This document shows, in pieces, positions 26,701 to 33,735 of a DNA stretch of 64,000 bases. Both the position numbers and the translations under genes were made by a program. Origin of the DNA: Gammaproteobacteria bacterium (GTDB lineage: Bacteria > Pseudomonadota > Gammaproteobacteria > Pseudomonadales > Cellvibrionaceae); contig JAGKWO010000005.1 of the NCBI GenBank assembly GCA_021151835.1, positions 104,989 to 168,988 of the forward strand, written 5' to 3'. The notes under the pieces are model-generated. The model did not search any database and had not been told where the DNA came from. It worked only from the letters and a program-made list of their open reading frames with translations. Each line of letters opens with the position of its first letter. Within the stretch, counting starts at the first letter, position 1.

Positions 26701-27735
26701 ATGAACGACATCAGTAACATTACCAGGGACATATCAGGTAATACTTTTCTCGACCCGACCTTTGCCAATTTACTCGCCGCCGCCTCAGCAGCAGCTTATA
26801 GTGATTTTGCTAACAGTAGCAATCCCGCTTACACCCCACCCGCACTGGAATTTGATGGCATCAATTTTAAATTTTTGTTGCGCTTTACCGGATTCGACGA
26901 TGTCATCTGGGGCAGCGGCGAAGAAGAACGCTACGCACTGCTTTATCAATCATCTTCGCAAAGCAATACCTATTTAATTGCGTTCCGTGGCACATCTTCA
27001 CTGGATGATATGTTGCTCGACCTTGAGTCCGGTGCATCACTTGCATTCACACCGTTTAACAATACGAATAGCTTTCCCAAGAATGTGTATGTCGGTGATG
27101 GCTTTAATAAAATTTACACCACCAAAAAACAAACCATGGCGGCGTCCTTGCAAAACCAGATATTCACTGCCCTTAATAAATTACCGGATGCACCCACTGA
27201 AATTTTCATCACTGGCCACAGCCTCGGTGGTGCCCTCGCCAGCTTGTTTACACTGGACATGGCTGTAAGCCTGCCGGATGTTGGCGTTACCAGTATTACC
27301 TTTGCCAGCCCGCGCGTTGGCAGCAGCAACTGGCAAACGGTTTATGAGCAAAGCTATAACTTGAAAAACAAAACCATTCGCGTGCGCAACTTATATGATC
27401 TGGTTCCGAAGGCCCCGCCGTCCGAATGGCCATTTAGTTTTAAGGACGTCGGGCAAGAATTTCCGTTGTCTTTCAGTGTTGAACAAGATCATATTGAGGT
27501 TTCGGATATTATCCTTTCCTGGCACGCGCTCACCAATTACACCTATGTTGTCACGCGGGCCGTTACGGCATCACCACAAGTATGGACCGGTGAATTTCCC
27601 GACCAGGCACATAACGGCTGGAATATGATTAGTTACAATCCTGATAGCGCCAACTCAGCCCTTGAGCAAGCGAATTCACGCAGCGAAGTTCAACAACTAT
27701 TAAACAACAAACCCGATACGCCAGCAGCCGCTTAA
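26701..27735 (+). CDS. Class 3 lipase family protein
   Basis: A 344-residue alpha/beta hydrolase of the lipase_3 group (fungal lipase-like). The nucleophile elbow is ITGHSLGGALASLF. The catalytic Asp is likely in RNLYDLVPKAP, and the His is in the region around DIILSWHALTNY. The oxyanion block YLIAFRGTSSLDD precedes the elbow. No signal peptide is seen, so the enzyme is cytoplasmic or exported by another route. The ATG at 26701 has an AAGGAG site 6-7 bases upstream; a GTG at 26677 is in frame but overlaps that site. Tandem repeats lie directly after the stop. Confidence 0.9.
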   Translation: MNDISNITRDISGNTFLDPTFANLLAAASAAAYSDFANSSNPAYTPPALEFDGINFKFLLRFTGFDDVIWGSGEEERYALLYQSSSQSNTYLIAFRGTSSLDDMLLDLESGASLAFTPFNNTNSFPKNVYVGDGFNKIYTTKKQTMAASLQNQIFTALNKLPDAPTEIFITGHSLGGALASLFTLDMAVSLPDVGVTSITFASPRVGSSNWQTVYEQSYNLKNKTIRVRNLYDLVPKAPPSEWPFSFKDVGQEFPLSFSVEQDHIEVSDIILSWHALTNYTYVVTRAVTASPQVWTGEFPDQAHNGWNMISYNPDSANSALEQANSRSEVQQLLNNKPDTPAAA

Positions 27736-27774
27736 TCGCGGCAGCAATTCAACACCGACCATGGACGGTTAGGT

Positions 27775-27854
27775 TGTCCCGGAAAACTTATCCTGGAAAA
27801 ACTGCCCAGGAAGAAAACTGTCCGGAGAAAAATTGCCCTGAAAAAAATTCCCGG
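27775..27854. repeat. Degenerate tandem repeat, period about 15 bases
   Basis: Five imperfect units with the pattern TGTCCCGGAAAAC run head to tail: units start at about 27775, 27788, 27803, 27819 and 27134+700 (27834), with a partial sixth at 27849. Unit spacing is 13-16 bases. The array fills most of the gap between the lipase stop and the end of the Roadblock operon. A short reading frame through it is closed by stop codons at both ends, so it is not coding. Confidence 0.75.
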
Positions 27855-27885
27855 TAGCGTCCCTGCCTCCTTAAACACATCGGTA

Positions 27886-28245
27886 TCAGAAAGTTAATTC
27901 TTTTTCTATATCCGCCAATTTGCGGCGCGCCATGGCCAGGTTGGATTTATTTTTATCCAACACATAATAAATAAACACACCTTCCTTACGCGACATGGGC
28001 CTAATCAGGTGATACTGCTTCCCTAGCGTAATAAGAATATCTTCAATCACATCATTTAAACCCAATGAACGCATTGTTTTTAGTTTGGCCCTGACCACCT
28101 CGGTATTGCCCGCTGCGGCAACTTCCAGATCGACACCGGACCCGCCAGCCCCCAACATCATGCCACTGGCAGAATCCACTACCGCACAGCACAACGCACC
28201 ATCCAATACCAAAAGTTCATCAATAGACTGCTTGATTGTAGACAT
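27886..28245 (-). CDS. Roadblock/LC7-like protein, copy 1
   Basis: A 119-residue single-domain protein. It starts with a helix (TIKQSIDELLVLDGALCCAVV), then a strand-turn SASGMMLGAGGSG, a helix, and paired strands (DILITLGKQYHLIRP and GVFIYYVLDK), the Roadblock order. Such proteins bind Ras-like GTPases, as MglB does for MglA, acting as GAP or scaffold. It is the last gene of the operon, 38 bases after copy 2, and its C-terminal helix is rich in Lys/Glu. The family assignment is from fold pattern and context. Confidence 0.75.
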   Translation of the reverse strand: MSTIKQSIDELLVLDGALCCAVVDSASGMMLGAGGSGVDLEVAAAGNTEVVRAKLKTMRSLGLNDVIEDILITLGKQYHLIRPMSRKEGVFIYYVLDKNKSNLAMARRKLADIEKELTF

Positions 28246-28283
28246 AGCTAATTACCTGTTTGCAAAAGATTGAAAACGCTGAC

Positions 28284-28673
28284 TCACTCACACTCATTAC
28301 CGGAAACATCTAACTTACATAACAATTCGCTGATCTTTTTTGTATTGGCTGGCCAGGAACTCCAGTCAACACTGCGCAATTTTGCGATGGTCACCAATAG
28401 CACCGATGAATTACCAAACATTTGCACTGACAGATGCGCGCGTTCGTGCTGGATAAATACATTGCGCACCGAACCCAATGCGTCAAATACCTTGCCATTT
28501 TTTTGATGCAGGACCCAGTAGTCCCTGGCAGCTTCTGCCATTACATCAATCTGGTCATTTTTGGCACTGGATAAAAAAATCATGCCGGTATCTACGCTCA
28601 CCAAAACACAAGCAATAACACCCGGTGTTGTTGCCAACAATTTCAATTCGCTGTGCAGGGCTTGATACATCAA
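28284..28673 (-). CDS. Roadblock/LC7-like protein, copy 2
   Basis: A 129-residue protein with the same layout: N-terminal helix (YQALHSELKLLATTPGVIACVLVSVD), the loop TGMIFLSSAKND, a central helix, and strands VRNVFIQHERAHLSVQMFG and SSVLLVTIAK. It is clearly diverged from the other two copies, so this is not a recent duplication. Its start overlaps the stop of copy 3 by 4 bases, implying coupled translation and perhaps a set ratio in a heteromeric complex. Confidence 0.72.
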   Translation of the reverse strand: MMYQALHSELKLLATTPGVIACVLVSVDTGMIFLSSAKNDQIDVMAEAARDYWVLHQKNGKVFDALGSVRNVFIQHERAHLSVQMFGNSSVLLVTIAKLRSVDWSSWPANTKKISELLCKLDVSGNECE

Positions 28674-29053
28674 CTGACTTCCAGCCTCCGTTTAATTTCG
28701 CTGCTGTGGTAAATAATCTGCGCGAGAATTGCAGAGCTGTTCGCAATAACATTTAACGCACAGGGCTGGCCGGCCAATTCAATATTGGTGATATACACAA
28801 ATCCATCGTCAGTGTTAACGGTAATACTTTTGCTTGCGCCTAAAGAGGCTTCTTGCGAAACAACGATACCGATTGCAGCAATTGAACTTGCCATTGCCGC
28901 AATTTTTGCGGGTTCAAGCCCCCTGATTACCGCGCTGGCAACATCAAAGCCATCGACTGATGAAATGACAACGCCAAGCACACCCAGCTGCTCGGCAAGC
29001 AGTTTTTTACATTCATTACGGGCGTTGGCGAGAATGCCGACATCAATATTCAT
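28670..29053 (-). CDS. Roadblock/LC7 domain protein, copy 3
   Basis: A 127-residue protein and the most typical Roadblock member of the three: GVLGVVISSVDGFDVASAV, then AKIAAMASSIAAIGIVVSQEA, then KSITVNTDDGFVYITNI and CALNVIANSSAILAQII. This matches the MglB/CvnB pattern. It overlaps the GTPase gene by 4 bases (ATGA), the usual sign of a GTPase with its cognate GAP or scaffold. Confidence 0.85.
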   Translation of the reverse strand: MNIDVGILANARNECKKLLAEQLGVLGVVISSVDGFDVASAVIRGLEPAKIAAMASSIAAIGIVVSQEASLGASKSITVNTDDGFVYITNIELAGQPCALNVIANSSAILAQIIYHSSEIKRRLEVS

Positions 29054-29607
29054 GGTGATAAAGACTCCTCGTGCATATCGGCCTCAGCCTGGGCCATGAG
29101 CAATTCAATCAGTAAAATAACATCGTGCGGTTGCCTTACATCCACAGGAATAATTGGAAGCGCAAACCCTTTGCGTTCCAGTACAGTAGCGAAATCGTCA
29201 AGTGATGGCTGCTGATGTTCTTCTGTTCGACCAATGCCAATAACACATGGCGTAGTTGTCAGTTCACGGGCAAAGCCATCGAGATAAACATCCAGATCAG
29301 CGAGTGGATCAGGCCGCGAGTTATCAATTAAAATAATCAAACCAAATGCATCTTTGATTAAAATTTTCCACATAAAATCGAAGCGTGATTGACCGGGAGT
29401 TCCAAACAAACGCACCCGGTCACCGTTTGCCAGGTTAAGCTGGCCAAAATCCAGCCCCACGGTAGTAAATTCTTTATTCAATGTGGAATCAGTATTAGCT
29501 ACATCGGTTTTAACTGCCGGCACTTCACTGATGGCATTGATTGCAGTCGTTTTGCCTGCTCCGGTGGTGCCTGTAAAAACCAATTTATACTCTTTCATAA
29601 TCATCAC
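29050..29607 (-). CDS. Small Ras-like GTPase of the MglA/CvnD type
   Basis: A 185-residue G domain. The P-loop GTTGAGKTT is at residues 13-21, the switch I Thr in FTTVGLDFG at about 48-55, and G3 reads GTPGQ (69-73), the form seen in bacterial GTPases paired with Roadblock proteins. The usual G4 motif NKxD is not seen; the strand that should precede it ends VIGIGRTEE, so guanine specificity is uncertain. MglA-type proteins set cell polarity by cycling between GTP and GDP forms. It is encoded 4 bases after the pseudo-receiver gene and coupled to Roadblock copy 3. Confidence 0.85.
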   Translation of the reverse strand: MMIMKEYKLVFTGTTGAGKTTAINAISEVPAVKTDVANTDSTLNKEFTTVGLDFGQLNLANGDRVRLFGTPGQSRFDFMWKILIKDAFGLIILIDNSRPDPLADLDVYLDGFARELTTTPCVIGIGRTEEHQQPSLDDFATVLERKGFALPIIPVDVRQPHDVILLIELLMAQAEADMHEESLSP

Positions 29608-29611
29608 TTTA

Positions 29612-30259
29612 TTATTTTTTGGTTAATCCCAATTTCGTTCTAAGCAATGAAAAAAAACTTTTCTTTTCATCCCGGGTTATTGTTTGCCGCCTCATGGGGC
29701 TGACAGTCGCATTGCTTTTGCTACCATCGATTTGCACCAGGTTTCGATCTTGTAGCAGCTGCAAAAATTGATTGCACAATGCCTCGCCCTGCCCGGATAA
29801 GGTAATTAAATCCGGTAACGTTTTTGCACCCCGGCTGAGGTAAACCGCTAGCAGCATATAATTTTTGTGCTGGTGTAAAATGTCAGCCGGGGGCCACTTT
29901 TTGAGGCGATAGAAATTCATCGGAACCTGGCCGTTGACAGTACCAGCCAACGCCGGTGCCGGGCGACTTTCCGAATCGATAATAATAAGCGTGTCAATCA
30001 GCTCATCAGCGCGAAATGGTTTTAAAAAAACATGCCCGCTATATTTCTCGCCACGGCGGCGGATCATGATCAGTTGCGTTGCAGGTTTAAGGGTAAATGG
30101 GGCAAAACTTTTATCGGTGTTGTAGACCAGCAATGCATCGCATTCGCCGCTTTCAGCCAATGCCCAGCGCTGCTCCAGGCGAGAACTGGTACGGAGGATG
30201 GTGCGGATCAAATCCACCTCCGGTTTAATTAAACCGAGGCATCCCAAATACCGTATCAA
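29612..30259 (-). CDS. Degenerate receiver-like protein heading the GTPase operon
   Basis: A 215-residue protein I do not recognise by name. The first 95 residues follow the receiver fold: a hydrophobic strand, a helix (DLIRTILRTSSRLEQRWALAE), CDALLVYN, ATQLIMIRRRG, then HVFLKPFRADELIDTLI, where Lys-Pro matches the conserved switch lysine. The phospho-acceptor Asp is absent: the position after ALLV is Tyr/Asn. The C-terminal 80 residues look like a winged-helix bundle (LPDLITLSGQGEALCNQFL...LLQDRNLVQID) and end in a basic tail. No ATG start exists; TTG at 30259 is the best candidate, so the 5' end is uncertain. It probably supplies an input to the GTPase module. Confidence 0.65.
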   Translation of the reverse strand: MIRYLGCLGLIKPEVDLIRTILRTSSRLEQRWALAESGECDALLVYNTDKSFAPFTLKPATQLIMIRRRGEKYSGHVFLKPFRADELIDTLIIIDSESRPAPALAGTVNGQVPMNFYRLKKWPPADILHQHKNYMLLAVYLSRGAKTLPDLITLSGQGEALCNQFLQLLQDRNLVQIDGSKSNATVSPMRRQTITRDEKKSFFSLLRTKLGLTKK

Positions 30260-31059
30260 TTGCAGGCACCACGTGGCAAAAAGAAGGCTGGGAATGAGTT
30301 ATCATGAAAAACACTGGCACAAAAAACAACATAAAAATCATATCGATTGTTGCGTAACATATTGATTCCAATACACGGCTATACGAGGTAATTTCAGGTA
30401 TAGCAGGCGAGGGATAACTGCAACATACTTAATCCGAATATTGGAAAATTGATCAACGCGACATTAATCACATTTTTATGGAAAATTAATATTTCAGTAA
30501 ACTTTTCAATTCACCCTGCATTATTTTTTCAGAAGTCGGTTATAAGGAAAAAAATAATCCCCCCCTTGCTCCACCAACAACACCTATTCATCCCGATTGC
30601 AAGCCCTGCTTCATAACCGGGAGCCACACTACTTATTAACAATCATAAAAAACCGATTTGTTGGGCAAATTTAACTTTTGGTAATAACGGCGCTTTTTGG
30701 CACAGGGATTGCCTTATTGATATCCAGCTAGCCAAATCGAAAAACACAGCGGAATTCGACGTTGGAATTACAGTGTGATCGATAATTAATAAAAACCAAT
30801 GGAATCAATACACTGCCAGGAAATTGCAGTATCAATCAATATGGTTCGAGTACGGGAAGGTTATCAGGAGATGTAGCAACAGGGCCTGAAACAGAGTTTT
30901 GCAAGGTAGCAATGAAGGTTATTAATGAAAGTATGGCCTGTGCGCCGGAATTTTTTACAAAAGCTTCGTCAGGAAAACGTTAATACTCACATCGTGAAAT
31001 TAAGTACAAATTGCGCTTAAGCGCTAAACAAAACTTAACTTTGGATAAAGGAGCATTGT
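30260..31059. other. 800-base intergenic region
   Basis: I see no gene of more than about 30 codons with a ribosome-binding site. The left part should contain the promoter of the leftward GTPase operon. A sigma54-type element is at 30698-30713. The 330 bases between it and the small gene at 31060 have no clear terminator and may be a long leader or an unrecognised RNA. Confidence 0.5.
30698..30713 (+). promoter_or_regulatory. Sigma54 (RpoN) promoter element
   Basis: TGGCAC at 30698-30703, a 5-base spacer, then TTGCC at 30709-30713. The invariant GG (30699-30700) and GC (30711-30712) are separated by exactly 10 bases, as RpoN requires. It points toward the 71-residue gene about 345 bases downstream. 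Confidence 0.6.
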
Positions 31060-31275
31060 ATGTCTGGTCTGGTTGTTCAAAAAGAGTATTCCGCTCGTTT
31101 CGGTTTAAAGCAGGCAGTAAATGACATGGATGCCGCCCAACAGATTGCAGAAAATACATTTCGCAAGTTGGTCGGACGCGAGATTTTATGGAGTGAAATC
31201 CATGATATCCAGCAACTCATCCTTGAACTGCGCGTATGGATCAGCGTTGTAAAACCGGAGAAGACTTACCACTGA
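31060..31275 (+). CDS. Small helical protein, function unknown
   Basis: A 71-residue protein, mostly amphipathic helix (QAVNDMDAAQQIAENTFRKLVG and SEIHDIQQLILELRVWISVV). The ATG has a good AAAGGAG site 7 bases upstream, which supports it as real. No family is recognised. It is convergent with the glycosyltransferase gene, whose stop is 3 bases away. It may be expressed from the upstream sigma54-type promoter. Confidence 0.6.
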   Translation: MSGLVVQKEYSARFGLKQAVNDMDAAQQIAENTFRKLVGREILWSEIHDIQQLILELRVWISVVKPEKTYH

Positions 31276-31277
31276 CA

Positions 31278-32054
31278 TCAGTGGTTTGTTTTCCTGGTAG
31301 TATTTTTATCAGCTGCGCGCCGGTCATTAAAGTCGTGGAAGTATTCATCCGCAAAATCCGTATCAATTCTTTTCAAGCTACGCCAGATGCGCGGGGCATC
31401 GAGCGTCGCCATTTTAAAAAATGACCAGTCACCGAAATGGTCGAACTTCCTTGATGAGGTCAGCATCGGCGCTTTGTTGAGGCAAATGTAGCGTTTATGT
31501 TGCTTTTTTCCGAATGCTTTCAAACGTTTGGCAAAATCTACATCTTCCACGATCAATAAATTTTCGTCGAACCCACCCAGCGCACGAAAATCTGCCGCCC
31601 TTCCCCAAAAAGCCCCCGCCGATAATCCCGTCAAAGTGACCGCAAGATCCAAACACCATTCACTAGCCACAATGCCCGGTGAGCGGCGGTCATAACGGAT
31701 GGGCATTCCGCCACCAATAATATCCGGATTGCGTAACGCTTCGACGACGAGCATTAATGCGTGTGGATGCAAACGGCTGTCTGCATCGCAAGTCACCAGA
31801 ATATCGCCCGTTGCTTCAGCAATCCCCCGATTTCTGACGGCGGCAATACAACGACTTTCGTCAGTCACCGTTGATGCACCAAACCCTTTGGCAATTTGTT
31901 CAGTTGAATCGCTACAACGATTCAACACCACAACCAGCTCAATGTCCTGCGCAACATTTTTTGCTGCAACTTCAATTGCAGCAAGACAACCGGCGATGAA
32001 TTTTTCTTCATTGTGCGCGGGAACTATGACTGAAATTTTTTTTGCATCATTCAT
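31278..32054 (-). CDS. Family 2 glycosyltransferase
   Basis: A 258-residue GT-A enzyme. The nucleotide-binding start is ISVIVPAHNEEKFIAGCL, the metal-binding DxD is TCDADSRLHP, and the acceptor region has GGFDENLLIVEDVDFAKRL, the ED motif of the catalytic base. No membrane segments are seen, so it is soluble or peripheral. No polysaccharide cluster surrounds it, so donor and acceptor are unknown. Confidence 0.88.
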   Translation of the reverse strand: MNDAKKISVIVPAHNEEKFIAGCLAAIEVAAKNVAQDIELVVVLNRCSDSTEQIAKGFGASTVTDESRCIAAVRNRGIAEATGDILVTCDADSRLHPHALMLVVEALRNPDIIGGGMPIRYDRRSPGIVASEWCLDLAVTLTGLSAGAFWGRAADFRALGGFDENLLIVEDVDFAKRLKAFGKKQHKRYICLNKAPMLTSSRKFDHFGDWSFFKMATLDAPRIWRSLKRIDTDFADEYFHDFNDRRAADKNTTRKTNH

Positions 32055-32075
32055 AAATGGTTCGTCATAATTGAA

Positions 32076-32434
32076 TCAATTAATTGTGTGCTCTTTAATA
32101 AGTTCCGCCATGGTCTGACTACCGGTACCGGGTTGACCACACTCTTTCAGGCCTTCAATCACCCCTTGTTTATCCTAGTGATATAACTTTGTGCACCTTG
32201 AAAAATAATTAACGCGGAAATAGTTGGTGCGGGTAATTGCCAAAGCGGATTAGCGCGGGAGATGTGCGCAACCAAAGTCCCAAACTCGCCACGACCGGCG
32301 TCCAGATAAAACGGAATCGCATTGGCAACCAACTCACCCTCGCCCACTACCACCAGCGTGCCCAGAGGATAATCACGAATGAGCTGATGCAAGACATCAA
32401 GACGGTTTTCTTCATGCAGTTTTGTGTTATACAT
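32076..32434 (-). pseudogene. PaiB-like FMN-binding protein gene, internally deleted
   Basis: From 32434 the reading frame gives the N-terminal 85 residues of a PaiB-type FMN-binding protein (LIRDYPLGTLVVVGEGELVAN, ISRANPLWQLPAP, IFQGAQSYIT), where the family continues for about 200 residues. After TRINKG it stops at 32159. In another frame the bases down to 32076 encode VIEGLKECGQ and MAELIKEHTIN, matching the C-terminal end of the same family. About 90-100 codons of the middle are therefore missing and the join is out of frame. The missing part includes most of the FMN-binding region. Confidence 0.75.
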
Positions 32435-32530
32435 AATTAAGTGACCAACTCCTGCTGGAATAATTCAATGGTTTACACCAAACACAAAAGCACGTTAAAA
32501 ATGTTCCAGGCACTGCAACACAATATGCCT

Positions 32531-33091
32531 TCACTGAAGCCCGCGCACCTTTAGCGACATCATGGATTCAGAAATAGATTTTTCATCAAACCTATACATA
32601 TCATTGATATTGGCGCAAGTAACAAAACCCAGTTTTTTATAAAGCTTGATTGCAGGAATATTATCGGACATTACCCACAAATCCAGATATTCAATAACGG
32701 TGTTGTTGCGCATCCATTCAAGCATGGATTTTAACAACCGCTCGCCAATCCCTTTTCTCCGGTGTTGGGATGCAACCCCCATTCCTAATAACGCGCGATG
32801 ATGTGAATATTTATTGGGATAAGGGCGAATATCGATATGGCCAATTATTTCCCTTGCAATAAGGTCTTCATAATCCAGGGTAGCCAATATCAATACCCGC
32901 CAACCATCTTCGCCGATAGTTTTAGTAACCCCAACCGAAAACTTATTCCTGATGGTTTCAGTGACCCTTGACTCTTCGCGAGGCACAGGTTGAAAAACCA
33001 CGTCATTCCCGGCGCCGTTACCTTGCAAATGGATATCAAGATACTGGAAAAATGGTTCCAGATCAGTTTGCTGTGCCAGACGAATTTCCAT
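32531..33091 (-). CDS. GNAT family N-acetyltransferase
   Basis: A 186-residue GNAT protein. The acetyl-CoA binding motif A is in GMGVASQHRRKGIGERLL, followed by the helix SMLEWMRNNTVIEYLDLWVM and the motif B part AIKLYKKLGFVTCANI. The N-terminal strand IRLAQQTDLEPFFQYLD is typical. Similar proteins include ribosomal and small-molecule acetyltransferases; the substrate is unknown. It lies 31 bases after the membrane protein gene at 33123. Confidence 0.88.
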   Translation of the reverse strand: MEIRLAQQTDLEPFFQYLDIHLQGNGAGNDVVFQPVPREESRVTETIRNKFSVGVTKTIGEDGWRVLILATLDYEDLIAREIIGHIDIRPYPNKYSHHRALLGMGVASQHRRKGIGERLLKSMLEWMRNNTVIEYLDLWVMSDNIPAIKLYKKLGFVTCANINDMYRFDEKSISESMMSLKVRGLQ

Positions 33092-33122
33092 GCGAAAACC
33101 CTCTGGCTAATTATTAATAATC

Positions 33123-33581
33123 TTAAGGAACATTATTTGGTAACAACTCCGGCTTTCTCTTTTTGACAACTACATTAAATAACAAGAAAGAAAAGAAACC
33201 AATTACAACACTGGTAGAAATAATATCTAATATAGAGTGATATCGCTGGTGCAACATCAGGAGCGCGTATAGCAGGATTGAAATAACGAAAACCTTCCAT
33301 TGGGATGGAAAAGATACGCACAACGCAAACACCAACGACAGTGCTACAGCAGTGTGGGTACTGTAATCAAGGCCAAGGGCTGGCCATAACTGCATTGCAT
33401 TATCAAAAAACATTAACCCGTAGGACATAACCAATAAACCCGACAGGAAACCGATATGCGTTATGGCTGTACGGAAATTTGTGCGGGATTGGTAAATTTT
33501 GAATGCGAGCCCGGCAACAAACAAGACAAGCAAAACAGGAATATAAGAATCGGCAATGGTATCCAGCGTTTCATAGCTCAT
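33123..33581 (-). CDS. Membrane protein resembling a PAP2 phosphatase, reduced
   Basis: A 152-residue protein with five or so hydrophobic segments. DYSTHTAVALSL resembles the second PAP2 motif (PSGHT) and RYHSILDIISTSVVIG resembles the third (a His and an Asp before a membrane helix). The first motif (KxxxxxxRP) is not seen, and the protein is shorter than most PAP2 enzymes. It may be a diverged lipid phosphatase or a relative without activity. It is upstream of the GNAT gene on the same strand. Confidence 0.65.
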   Translation of the reverse strand: MSYETLDTIADSYIPVLLVLFVAGLAFKIYQSRTNFRTAITHIGFLSGLLVMSYGLMFFDNAMQLWPALGLDYSTHTAVALSLVFALCVSFPSQWKVFVISILLYALLMLHQRYHSILDIISTSVVIGFFSFLLFNVVVKKRKPELLPNNVP

Positions 33582-33663
33582 TATTTTATTTCTCCATAAA
33601 TTTCTGTCGTAATCTATTTTTAAAATTTATCGGTATCTACCAGCATTTATCAATATCAGCATC

Positions 33664-33698
33664 CAAAAAAACAGCGAGCCCTTTTAAGGGCTCGCTGT
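33664..33698 (-). terminator. Terminator of the first RND operon
   Basis: A perfect 13-bp stem (33671-33683 with 33686-33698) with a 2-base loop is followed on the minus strand by seven Ts. Confidence 0.88.
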
Positions 33699-33735
33699 TG
33701 TTAATACAAAAGTAAAATCAGTTAACGCAATCAGA

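Noticed and set aside
27775..27854. Tandem repeat as a CRISPR array
   Set aside because: Units are about 15 bases, contiguous and imperfect, without spacers; no cas genes.
30924..31019. A 31-codon frame in the intergenic region before the small protein gene
   Set aside because: No ribosome-binding site and basic, irregular composition; cannot be supported.
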